Below, one piece after another: positions 1-4,757 of a stretch of DNA of 5,235 nt. The stretch is taken from the NCBI GenBank assembly GCA_003558335.1, contig PWMA01000116.1, positions 1-5,235 on the forward strand. The letters run 5' to 3'. The position numbers and the translations under genes are program-made. Source of the stretch: Candidatus Methanofastidiosia archaeon (GTDB lineage: Archaea; Methanobacteriota_B; Thermococci; Methanofastidiosales; Methanofastidiosaceae). Position 1 is the stretch's first letter; each line of letters starts with the position of its first letter. The notes beneath the pieces are model-generated. The model made no database searches and was not told the DNA's origin. It saw nothing but the letters and a program-made list of their open reading frames with translations.

Positions 1-16
1 AAACGATATAAAAGAT
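1..16 (+). promoter_or_regulatory. Candidate archaeal promoter (BRE/TATA) for the 38-residue ORF
   Basis: The bases aaacgatataaaag combine a purine-rich BRE-like element with a TATA box centred near 9. A start about 25 bases downstream would fall near 34, just before the ATG at 42. The same aaacga-plus-TATA arrangement occurs before the MntA gene at 3917-3933. This is pattern recognition only. Confidence 0.4.
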
Positions 17-41
17 AGTTATTATTATTAGTAGGATTAAT

Positions 42-158
42 ATGACATCTGATACTATAGAAATAAAAAAAGAGTTTTTGTATGAGATTGTCGAGGAGAT
101 GAATAAATTACAAGCGAAACTCGAGACAATTCTAAATCCTGAAAGGCAAAGCCCATAA
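42..158 (+). CDS. Small orphan ORF, possible antitoxin (38 aa)
   Basis: This is an ATG-to-TAA reading frame of 38 residues. An AGGA ribosome-binding motif lies at 33-36, five bases before the ATG, and a TATA-like box sits near position 9. The product is highly charged and probably helical: an acidic/lysine-rich start (IEIKKEFL), a heptad-like stretch (IVEEMNKLQAKLETIL), then a short NPERQSP tail. The size and helix resemble short archaeal antitoxins encoded just upstream of PIN-domain toxins, but no PIN-type start such as a FLDTN motif follows; the next genes run on the opposite strand. It may be an orphan antitoxin or a remnant. No specific family is recognised, and at this length a chance ORF cannot be excluded. 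Confidence 0.4.
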   Translation: MTSDTIEIKKEFLYEIVEEMNKLQAKLETILNPERQSP

Positions 159-159
159 C

Positions 160-207
160 TCATGCTATAAAGGACAGAAAAGAAGCTACGACAACGTTAC
201 CCCTCAC
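160..207 (-). pseudogene. Truncated N-terminal stub of a MazF/PemK-type toxin
   Basis: A GTG overlaps the TGA stop of the antitoxin reading (GTGA), the usual coupling in MazE/MazF-type pairs. It opens a frame reading VRGNVVVASFLSFIA and then TGA. This resembles the N-terminal strand of MazF/PemK endoribonucleases, typically a start followed by RGDVVLVPFPFSD. The family is normally about 110 residues, and only 15 codons remain before the stop. I found no continuation (no K-R-P-A-L-V block) in the bases downstream on this strand, where the + strand ORF at 42-158 lies. The reading is therefore a dead toxin fragment. The match is short and made from memory, so it rests mainly on position, overlap and the VVVxxFxxF pattern. 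Confidence 0.45.
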
Positions 208-388
208 AAATCTGCCCAAGCGTTATCCTCCTCTATAGATAGCCAATCTTTTTTTAGAGAAGATTCGTTTATGGTTGAAATTTCATGAGATATACTTTTT
301 TTAGGTAAAAAATGAAATCTAAGACTTCCTCCAATAGTGGTTCAGGTGTTTTTTCTAGTTCCTTGATTATCATTTCTTTGACTTTCAT
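204..388 (-). pseudogene. Antitoxin (DUF2281/MazE-like), frameshifted at a seven-A run
   Basis: From the ATG at 388 the frame reads MKVKEMIIKELEKTPEPLLE and on through EVLDFIFYLKK, then leaves the family pattern and stops at 269-271 after 39 residues. A -1 shift at the seven adenines (302-296 on this strand, codons A-AAA-AAA) continues as SISHEISTINESSLKKDWL, then SIEEDNAWADL and TGA at 206-204. The combined product would be 61 residues. It has the two hallmarks I recall for a widespread short antitoxin family: an N-terminal helix with PEPLLEEVLDF, and a C-terminal toxin-binding tail ending DWL-x-x-EED-x-AW-x-DL. Both halves are well preserved, so the shift is recent, is a sequencing indel in the homopolymer, or is bypassed by ribosomal or polymerase slippage. 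A TATA-like box lies at 413-419. The adjoining toxin is reduced to a stub, which favours decay. Confidence 0.7.
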
Positions 389-410
389 ACCGTTGTGTAA
401 AGGATGAAAT

Positions 411-420
411 GATTTAAATC
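411..420 (-). promoter_or_regulatory. TATA-like box for the antitoxin gene
   Basis: The palindromic gatttaaatc is centred about 28 bases before the ATG at 388, the spacing expected for a leaderless archaeal transcript. No ribosome-binding motif is visible before that ATG. Confidence 0.35.
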
Positions 421-448
421 TTTTCAATTGGATTATATTATAATTTTA

Positions 449-458
449 GAAAATAAAA
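449..458 (-). terminator. T-rich tract after the radical SAM operon
   Basis: On the - strand the bases directly after the TAG of the 338-residue gene read TTTTATTTTC, a T-rich run of the sort that ends archaeal transcription without a hairpin. It is weak evidence in AT-rich DNA, but it is correctly placed between this operon and the next promoter. Confidence 0.3.
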
Positions 459-1475
459 CTACCAGTAAGCATCTTCAAGCGTTCCTACGCCTTCACCTAA
501 CTCTTTTAGCGTATACTCGGTATTTCCATCCCTTATGTTAAGCTCCTTAGGGACAATGGCATACTGTATATAAACTTGGGATCCGCCGTCTTTCATATCA
601 TACCTATTTTGTGCATATGCTTCTAAAACGGCCTTAACATGTTTATCGCCTTCATCGCCTTCAACGATCCAATTGTTTCCATCTTTTGAAATCTTAAGCT
701 TAGGATTGTTCAGCCTGATTGTAATGTTATTTACAGCGTCAAAAAACTTTATAGATTTGTGGAAAAATCTTTTTGAATTTTTTCCGCCTTTTAAGGTAAA
801 AAATGAGAAAACTGAGTGATTTTTAAAAACAACTCTTGCCCAGTGGAAGGGGCCAAACGGCGCTACGCCTGCTACCTTTTGAAGATGTGCAGTTCCTTTG
901 AATTTTTTTCCGAGGACTAAACCGCTGGCCTCAGAAAAAACATCCACCCAGCCCATACCTAAAAGGAAAAGATTTACTCCATACCCGTCATTACCTTCGA
1001 CAAAGTTTCCGTGCTTCATTTTTAGATTAATCAAATTCCCTACATTCATTTCGTAGTTAGGATATGCCCCGCTAAAACTCATATCATGTCCAGATAGCTC
1101 AGAGGTAATTTTTCCCTCCTCAACCTTTACAACAGCGTTGGTATCGCCTATCTTTTCAAGCTTATCACCATCATATATCCAGCCGGATGAAACTGCTAAA
1201 GCGCTATCTTCAGTAATTTTGCTTAAACGCATCTCTTCGTTGTTGAATAACACCTTCTTTCCATATTTTCTAAATATCAACAAAGTAATTTGAACAGGCC
1301 TTTTTCCATCGTAGCCAAAGAAAAGAAACCACCAGTATTCTTTACCTAAAGGGGGCAACTTTTCAAGAGAAAACATCATCTTATCCAATAGTTCTTCTGG
1401 TACATCTTCGCCATTGATAGTGGAAAGCTTTTTTATTTGGGCATAGATATCGCGAATGCTTTTAGTAGAGTCCAA
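459..1475 (-). CDS. Lipocalin-like protein, CrtC/AttH-type (tentative), 338 aa
   Basis: The second gene of the operon follows the radical SAM stop with no gap and in the same frame. Translation most likely starts at the TTG immediately after that TAG: a GAGG motif lies nine bases upstream, inside the end of the previous gene. The next in-frame Met is residue 33. No signal peptide or membrane helix is evident. The sequence is rich in alternating hydrophobic strands with Gly and aromatic turns. Residues 193-229 (KGTAHLQKVAG, then PFGPFHWARVVF, then SVFSFFTLKG) recall the central part of carotenoid 1,2-hydratase CrtC and AttH-type double-lipocalin proteins, where a G-x-x-x-x-E/H-Q/W block is followed by a G-P-W/F-x-W segment. 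A short N-terminal helical part (1-45) precedes the first strands. The family resemblance is weak and made by eye. If right, it would bind or hydrate a hydrophobic isoprenoid-like molecule, perhaps the substrate or product of its partner. Otherwise it is an uncharacterised beta-rich protein. Confidence 0.75.
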   Translation of the reverse strand: MDSTKSIRDIYAQIKKLSTINGEDVPEELLDKMMFSLEKLPPLGKEYWWFLFFGYDGKRPVQITLLIFRKYGKKVLFNNEEMRLSKITEDSALAVSSGWIYDGDKLEKIGDTNAVVKVEEGKITSELSGHDMSFSGAYPNYEMNVGNLINLKMKHGNFVEGNDGYGVNLFLLGMGWVDVFSEASGLVLGKKFKGTAHLQKVAGVAPFGPFHWARVVFKNHSVFSFFTLKGGKNSKRFFHKSIKFFDAVNNITIRLNNPKLKISKDGNNWIVEGDEGDKHVKAVLEAYAQNRYDMKDGGSQVYIQYAIVPKELNIRDGNTEYTLKELGEGVGTLEDAYW

Positions 1476-3326
1476 CTACTTCAGCCTCGTTTTCTTTTTC
1501 AAATAAGAAATACTCAGAACTGTAGTTAGTGCAAAGAAAAGCCTAATTATGTTCAAAACCCCTTTATTGCCTCTAGCTTGTTTTAGCAAGGTGATATTCT
1601 TTGAGGCGCTAAACATAGAATAATTATCCAATGAACTCATAACTTCTTTTAAATCAACATTTATATCTATAGTTGTGCCATTTTCTTTTGAAGAGCTAGC
1701 CTTTAACTGCTCTACTTTTTTACCCGAAGTTTTGATTAGATAGCTTGCAGACTTATTTTCATAGTTTAGGCTAACTTGGATTACCTGAGGCCCTAAAATC
1801 TTTAAAAGCCTGGACATCTCTATTGCATCGTCCATAAATACTTTGCAGCACTCGTCATTTTCAGCGTCAATTATAGCATCCAAAAATATTTCAGAGTGCT
1901 CTACCATCTTCTCTTTTCTCAAATCGCGGCCGGCATTGTTAAGGAACTTTATCTTTGAAGTAAGGTCATTAATAAAGGTATTCAAATTCTTTTTCTGTCC
2001 TGTTTTTACCTGTAAAACTTTGGCCTTGTCCAGCAGAACATCTAACGTCCAAAATCTTAGCATACAGTAAGTTTGAAGGTATTCCAATTTCTCAGGAGGT
2101 AAAGAATCGATAAGAAATACCGAGTGCATCTCATCATATTTTGTCCAGTCTTCTTCAAAGATTAGGCCTTGTTTATCTAAACTGTCATAAAACTCTGTAT
2201 TTGGAAACGGCGTTGCAATACCAAAGGCACAGTTTAAAAGTCCAATCTTTTTAGCATATGCTGGAAACTGTTTTATCTCTTCTTCACTCTGTCCAGGAAG
2301 TCCTATAATAAAAGTAGCTGTGGCTTCGGCACCGTTTTCCCTTAATATTTTAACTGCTTTTCTTTGATTATCAATAGATACTTCCTTGTGCAGACATTTC
2401 AAATCGTTTGCATTTGGACTCTCAAATCCCATCTCATAGTGAAGGAAGCCACTTTCACACATCTTTTTTACAAGCTCTGGATTATCAACGACGCTGTCAA
2501 CTCTTGTCATTACAGAAAATATTATATTTAATTTTTGTTTTTGCAGTAAATCGCATAATTTGTCTATTCTTTTGACATCAGTAATAAAGTTCGGGTCTGT
2601 TACAAAGATACGTAGAGGTTTTCCTTTGTGGATAGATACAATCTCCAATATCTCTTCCATGATGTTCTCTGGAGACCTAAATTGCATCAAACCTTCGCTC
2701 ATATAGGGCTCACAACAAAAACTACATCCTGCATAGCAGCCGCGAGACATTGTAATTACATCCTTTTCCCTGCCTTCTTTGTTTTCTTGAGACCTATATC
2801 GATGCCTCCTAAGATGTCTTGCAGGAAATGGCAATTCATCCAAATTCTTTATTTTTTCCCCATCAGGATTATGGACTATTTGTCCATCCAATTTATAGGA
2901 AGCACCAAGGACACCTTCTGGACTACCTTTTTCAACAAGCTCTTTTACAGTTATTTCGCCTTCTCCCCTTACAACTATATCCACATAAGGGTTTTCTAGT
3001 AACTCGCCAGCTATAGCTGTTGGATGATATCCACCCAATACAGTTGTAATGTTGTTATCTTTACCGATCTTTGAAAGCCTAAGACCCTCATTATGGTCTG
3101 TTGCTGACATAGATATACAAATCAAATCAGGTTTAAACTTATCAATAAAATACTGGAGCGGGTGTTTTTCAAGCTCCATATCAATTATCCAGACCTTTTC
3201 GACCTCTTTTTCTATTGAAGCTGCTATGTACTCTAGCCCTATAGGTATCAGGTCTGCTAAGTGACCCAATCCCGCCCTTCCTTTTGGTTTCACCAATAAA
3301 ATTTTTTTATAAGGCATAATAATCAC
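1476..3326 (-). CDS. B12-binding radical SAM enzyme with SCP2-like C-terminus
   Basis: The preferred start is the GTG at 3326, eight bases after a GGTGA ribosome-binding motif (3339-3335). The open frame extends to an ATG at 3344, and another ATG lies at 3317. Numbering from the 3344 ATG: residues 12-140 form a cobalamin-binding Rossmann domain (GLEYIAASIE, then DLICISMSATDHNEG, GGYHPTA at 105-110 and RGEGE at 126-130) without the DxHxxG loop, as usual in class B radical SAM proteins. The linker LDELPFPARHL (168-178) leads to the radical SAM core with the cluster motif C203-x3-C207-x2-C210, then GFESPN (306-311) and FIIGLPGQSEEE (345-356). Residues 380-430 resemble the post-barrel region of BchE/HpnJ-like proteins. 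Residues about 520-605 look like an SCP2-type lipid-binding fold (tentative), and 595-612 are hydrophobic before a basic KKKTRLK tail. Likely chemistry is SAM- and cobalamin-dependent methylation or rearrangement of an unactivated carbon; the substrate is unknown, and a lipid is inferred. It leads an operon with the lipocalin-like gene. Confidence 0.9.
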   Translation of the reverse strand: MIIMPYKKILLVKPKGRAGLGHLADLIPIGLEYIAASIEKEVEKVWIIDMELEKHPLQYFIDKFKPDLICISMSATDHNEGLRLSKIGKDNNITTVLGGYHPTAIAGELLENPYVDIVVRGEGEITVKELVEKGSPEGVLGASYKLDGQIVHNPDGEKIKNLDELPFPARHLRRHRYRSQENKEGREKDVITMSRGCYAGCSFCCEPYMSEGLMQFRSPENIMEEILEIVSIHKGKPLRIFVTDPNFITDVKRIDKLCDLLQKQKLNIIFSVMTRVDSVVDNPELVKKMCESGFLHYEMGFESPNANDLKCLHKEVSIDNQRKAVKILRENGAEATATFIIGLPGQSEEEIKQFPAYAKKIGLLNCAFGIATPFPNTEFYDSLDKQGLIFEEDWTKYDEMHSVFLIDSLPPEKLEYLQTYCMLRFWTLDVLLDKAKVLQVKTGQKKNLNTFINDLTSKIKFLNNAGRDLRKEKMVEHSEIFLDAIIDAENDECCKVFMDDAIEMSRLLKILGPQVIQVSLNYENKSASYLIKTSGKKVEQLKASSSKENGTTIDINVDLKEVMSSLDNYSMFSASKNITLLKQARGNKGVLNIIRLFFALTTVLSISYLKKKTRLK

Positions 3327-3334
3327 GATAGATT

Positions 3335-3339
3335 TCACC
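3335..3339 (-). promoter_or_regulatory. Ribosome-binding site that selects the GTG start
   Basis: GGTGA on the - strand lies eight bases before the GTG at 3326 and seventeen bases before the ATG at 3317. It overlaps codons of the longer reading from the ATG at 3344. The spacing favours GTG as the start of the radical SAM gene. Confidence 0.55.
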
Positions 3340-3362
3340 AACATTAAAGTTTATGACACTAA

Positions 3363-3387
3363 ATTTTTTTTATTTAAGAAAAAAAAT
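3363..3387. promoter_or_regulatory. A/T inverted repeat containing the TATA-like box of the radical SAM operon
   Basis: An A plus eight T, a seven-base spacer (atttaag), and eight A plus a T form a perfect 9-bp inverted repeat. On the - strand the spacer gives CTTAAATAAA (3378-3369), a plausible TATA box about 45 bases before the GTG start, leaving a leader of roughly 20 bases that holds the GGTGA motif. The eight-T run on the - strand (3386-3379) could also end transcripts arriving from the lone MNT gene upstream. The rest of 3345-3468 holds no gene that I can see. A second TATA-like AAATTTATAA lies on the - strand at 3430-3421. Confidence 0.35.
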
Positions 3388-3468
3388 CTCTCCATGTAAT
3401 AACATCAAATCAGATTTTCCTTATAAATTTATCTAACAAGAGGAAATGTGTTTCTATCTTTTTTTATG

Positions 3469-3487
3469 TTAGTTTAGAATAGCAAAA
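3469..3487 (+). repeat. 19-bp imperfect direct repeat, copy 1
   Basis: The bases ttagtttagaatagcaaaa match ttagcttagaataacaaaa at 3902-3920 at 17 of 19 positions. This copy runs across the outer edge of the 68-bp repeat; the other lies between the divergent promoters, so the pair brackets the lone MNT gene. Chance is possible in DNA this AT-rich. Confidence 0.4.
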
Positions 3488-3550
3488 GCTTTTTTGATGC
3501 TATCTTCATAAGGTGCTTTTAATACGCCTTTTTCAGTTATTATCGCTGAG
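3483..3550 (+). repeat. 68-bp direct repeat, copy 1 (att-like)
   Basis: It aligns with 4759-4826 over 68 positions with three mismatches (3514, 3518, 3520), all T here and C in the other copy. Outside these limits the two copies diverge. Together the copies enclose the MNT and MntA-HepT genes in the manner of attL/attR. Confidence 0.9.
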
Positions 3551-3567
3551 AATAAATAAGAAAGTCT

Positions 3568-3858
3568 CTAGGCATATACTACATCCTTCAAAATTTTGTC
3601 TTTGAGTTTTGGGCGTATCGACTCTTTAATAACTAAATCAACTTTTTTATCAAGCAAGTCTTCAAGATAGAACTTAAGGCCCATATAGTTATCAAAACTT
3701 TTTTTTCCAGATTCAAATTCAACTATTATATCAATATCACTTTTTGTATTTTCAAATCCTTTAGAATAGGAACCAAAAAGGCCAACTCTAAGTACTCCAT
3801 ATCCCTTTATTTCGTTTTCATTTGATTTAATAAGTTTCATTATAGTATTTTTATCCAT
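3568..3858 (-). CDS. MNT-domain nucleotidyltransferase antitoxin, without adjacent HEPN partner
   Basis: This 96-residue protein has the minimal nucleotidyltransferase fold. The motif G29-S30, ten residues, then D41-I-D43 fits GSX10DXD for Mg-ATP binding, and KVDLVIK supplies the third acidic residue, D74. The end, RPKLKDKILKDVVYA, is typical of full-length stand-alone MNT proteins, so the gene looks intact. Such proteins usually neutralise a HEPN RNase toxin encoded directly next to them, in known cases by transferring AMP to it. Here the downstream position carries a duplicated mtnA tail, so its original HEPN partner appears lost. It is divergent from the MntA-HepT pair and differs clearly from that MntA outside the motif. 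It may cross-neutralise HepT, act alone, or be a relic. Its ATG lies about 25 bases after a TATA-like box, suggesting a leaderless message. It ends in TAG. Confidence 0.88.
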   Translation of the reverse strand: MDKNTIMKLIKSNENEIKGYGVLRVGLFGSYSKGFENTKSDIDIIVEFESGKKSFDNYMGLKFYLEDLLDKKVDLVIKESIRPKLKDKILKDVVYA

Positions 3859-3954
3859 TATATTGGTATTTGAATAGTTATAAATAAATCTTTTGTTTGT
3901 TTTAGCTTAGAATAACAAAACGATTTAAATAATAACGCAATTATAAATATTGCT
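3859..3954. promoter_or_regulatory. Divergent promoter region between the two MNT genes
   Basis: These 96 bases hold two outward-facing TATA boxes. On the - strand TTTATTTATAA (3888-3878) is centred 25 bases before the MNT ATG at 3858. On the + strand aaaacga plus tttaaataat (3917-3933) forms a BRE/TATA pair centred about 27 bases before the mntA ATG at 3955. Both spacings predict leaderless transcripts. A further ttataaata at 3941-3949 is too close to the ATG to serve mntA. Operators for TA autoregulation would be expected here, but I see no clear palindrome. Confidence 0.55.
3902..3920 (+). repeat. 19-bp imperfect direct repeat, copy 2
   Basis: This is the partner of 3469-3487, with two mismatches. 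It lies just upstream of the BRE/TATA of mntA and could be a recombination scar or a shared regulatory site. Confidence 0.4.
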
Positions 3955-4341
3955 ATGAATTTAAACCTTGACAAAGAACTTAAAACAATTGGGAAAATAA
4001 AAGGATTTGAAAATGTCAAATTTATTTTCCTATTTGGTTCTGCAGTGAGAAATGATGTGAAAAGTAATTCTGATATTGATCTTTGTATATATTATGATGG
4101 AAAAGAAGATGAAGCTTTCAGATTCAGACTAAAAGTTCTGTCAGAGTTATTTGATGAAAAATACGATGTAAAAATATTTCAGCAACTACCACTTTATATA
4201 CGCAAAGAGGTTTTGAAAGGCACTCTATTATATTATAGTGATTTCGAATTTGTGCATGAGATAGCACTTGATACGCTCAAAGAGTTTGATAATTTTAAAA
4301 GATTTTACTACGATTATATAGGGCTAGAAGTGATAACATGA
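3955..4341 (+). CDS. mntA: MntA-type nucleotidyltransferase antitoxin
   Basis: This 128-residue protein carries the MNT signature G28-S29, ten residues, D40-I-D42 (GSX10DXD), with D71 in KYDVKIF as the likely third metal ligand. In characterised HepT/MntA systems the antitoxin transfers AMP units from ATP onto a tyrosine of the HEPN toxin, blocking its RNase activity. After the catalytic core, residues 95-124 form a helical tail (FVHEIALDTLKEFDNF and beyond) absent from the shorter MNT at 3568-3858. The gene overlaps hepT by four bases (ATGA), so the two are co-translated. The antitoxin comes first, the reverse of the well-studied Shewanella pair. The DNA is more AT-rich than mtnA: sample lines at 4081 and 4381 have 18 and 19 G+C per 60, against 22 and 27 at 4861 and 5041. 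This suggests transfer. The symbol is assigned by motif and partner. Confidence 0.9.
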   Translation: MNLNLDKELKTIGKIKGFENVKFIFLFGSAVRNDVKSNSDIDLCIYYDGKEDEAFRFRLKVLSELFDEKYDVKIFQQLPLYIRKEVLKGTLLYYSDFEFVHEIALDTLKEFDNFKRFYYDYIGLEVIT

Positions 4342-4757
4342 GAAAGGAAATTATTCTTTCAAAAATAAATGAGATTGAAGAAAGTGTTACCTTGATAGAG
4401 GAAAACATTCCCGAATATTTTGATGATTTTGAAAGTATGGGCTTATTAAAAGACGGAATATACAAAAGAATACAATACATAATCGAAAATATTCTTGACA
4501 TTTGTGCAATTCTAAATTCAGATTTAAAATTTAGCTCACCGGGAGAAGAGGATGACCTAATTAATAATCTGATTAAAAACAATGTAATTTCAGATATTAA
4601 TGGCAAAAAAATTAAAGAGCTCAAAGGATTTAGGAATATTATAGTCCATAGGTATGGTAAAATTGATGATAAATTGTCTTTTGAATTGATAAAAGAAAAT
4701 TTATATGATTTTGAAAATATTATTGAAAATGTAAAGATAGTAATAGAAAAATATTAA
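4338..4757 (+). CDS. hepT: HepT-type HEPN RNase toxin
   Basis: This 139-residue, largely helical protein belongs to the HEPN (DUF86/HepT) toxins. Residues R99-NIIV-H104-R-Y106 give the full RX4HXY motif: Arg and His form the RNA-cleaving site of the dimer, and Tyr is the residue that MntA AMPylates in studied systems. Helices run through 1-24, 38-62 and 112-138. The ATG lies in the last codons of mntA (ATGA overlap), which explains the weak ribosome-binding site. The gene ends at TAA 4755-4757, overlapping by two bases the stop of the convergent mtnA gene (4754-4756). All key residues are present, so the pair looks functional. It may serve as a TA stability module or in defence by cutting RNA, such as tRNA, on phage infection; the target cannot be told from sequence. 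Confidence 0.92.
   Translation: MRKEIILSKINEIEESVTLIEENIPEYFDDFESMGLLKDGIYKRIQYIIENILDICAILNSDLKFSSPGEEDDLINNLIKNNVISDINGKKIKELKGFRNIIVHRYGKIDDKLSFELIKENLYDFENIIENVKIVIEKY

Larger units (their letters stand above)
3469..3550 (-). pseudogene. Duplicated 3' fragment of mtnA
   Basis: On the - strand these bases read SAIITEKGVLKAPYEDSI, then KKAFAILN and a TAA stop. This matches the last residues of the mtnA gene at the window end (SAIITEKGVLRAPYEDSI, then KKAFG). Only one residue differs in the aligned part (K for R); two other base changes are silent. Similarity stops abruptly upstream at 3551, so no start, active site or body of the enzyme is present. The fragment follows the TAG stop of the MNT gene in the same frame, 17 bases further on. 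It is a displaced tail and not a working gene, most simply the leftover target end of an insertion into mtnA. Confidence 0.85.

Noticed and set aside
1843..2070. 75-residue ORF on the + strand
   Set aside because: It is antisense to the helical C-terminal half of the radical SAM gene, which is clearly coding on the - strand.
2628..2999. 123-residue ORF on the + strand, with overlapping shorter ones at 2819-3016 and 3049-3264
   Set aside because: They are antisense to the cluster-binding core and B12 domain of the radical SAM gene and show no recognisable motif or ribosome-binding site.
3324..3344. ATG at 3344 as the start of the radical SAM gene
   Set aside because: It would place the GGTGA ribosome-binding motif inside the coding sequence. 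The GTG at 3326 has the right spacing, though the ATG at 3317 remains possible.
3469..3570. MNT-mtnA tail fusion by readthrough of the MNT TAG
   Set aside because: The frames happen to agree (a one in three chance), but the MNT protein ends at its usual place and the mtnA tail alone has no active site.
4295..4624. 109-residue ORF on the - strand opposite hepT
   Set aside because: It lies entirely opposite the mntA end and hepT, which carry conserved motifs. Its composition (Ile, Ser, Leu-rich) is what antisense of a Glu/Lys/Asp-rich helical protein gives.
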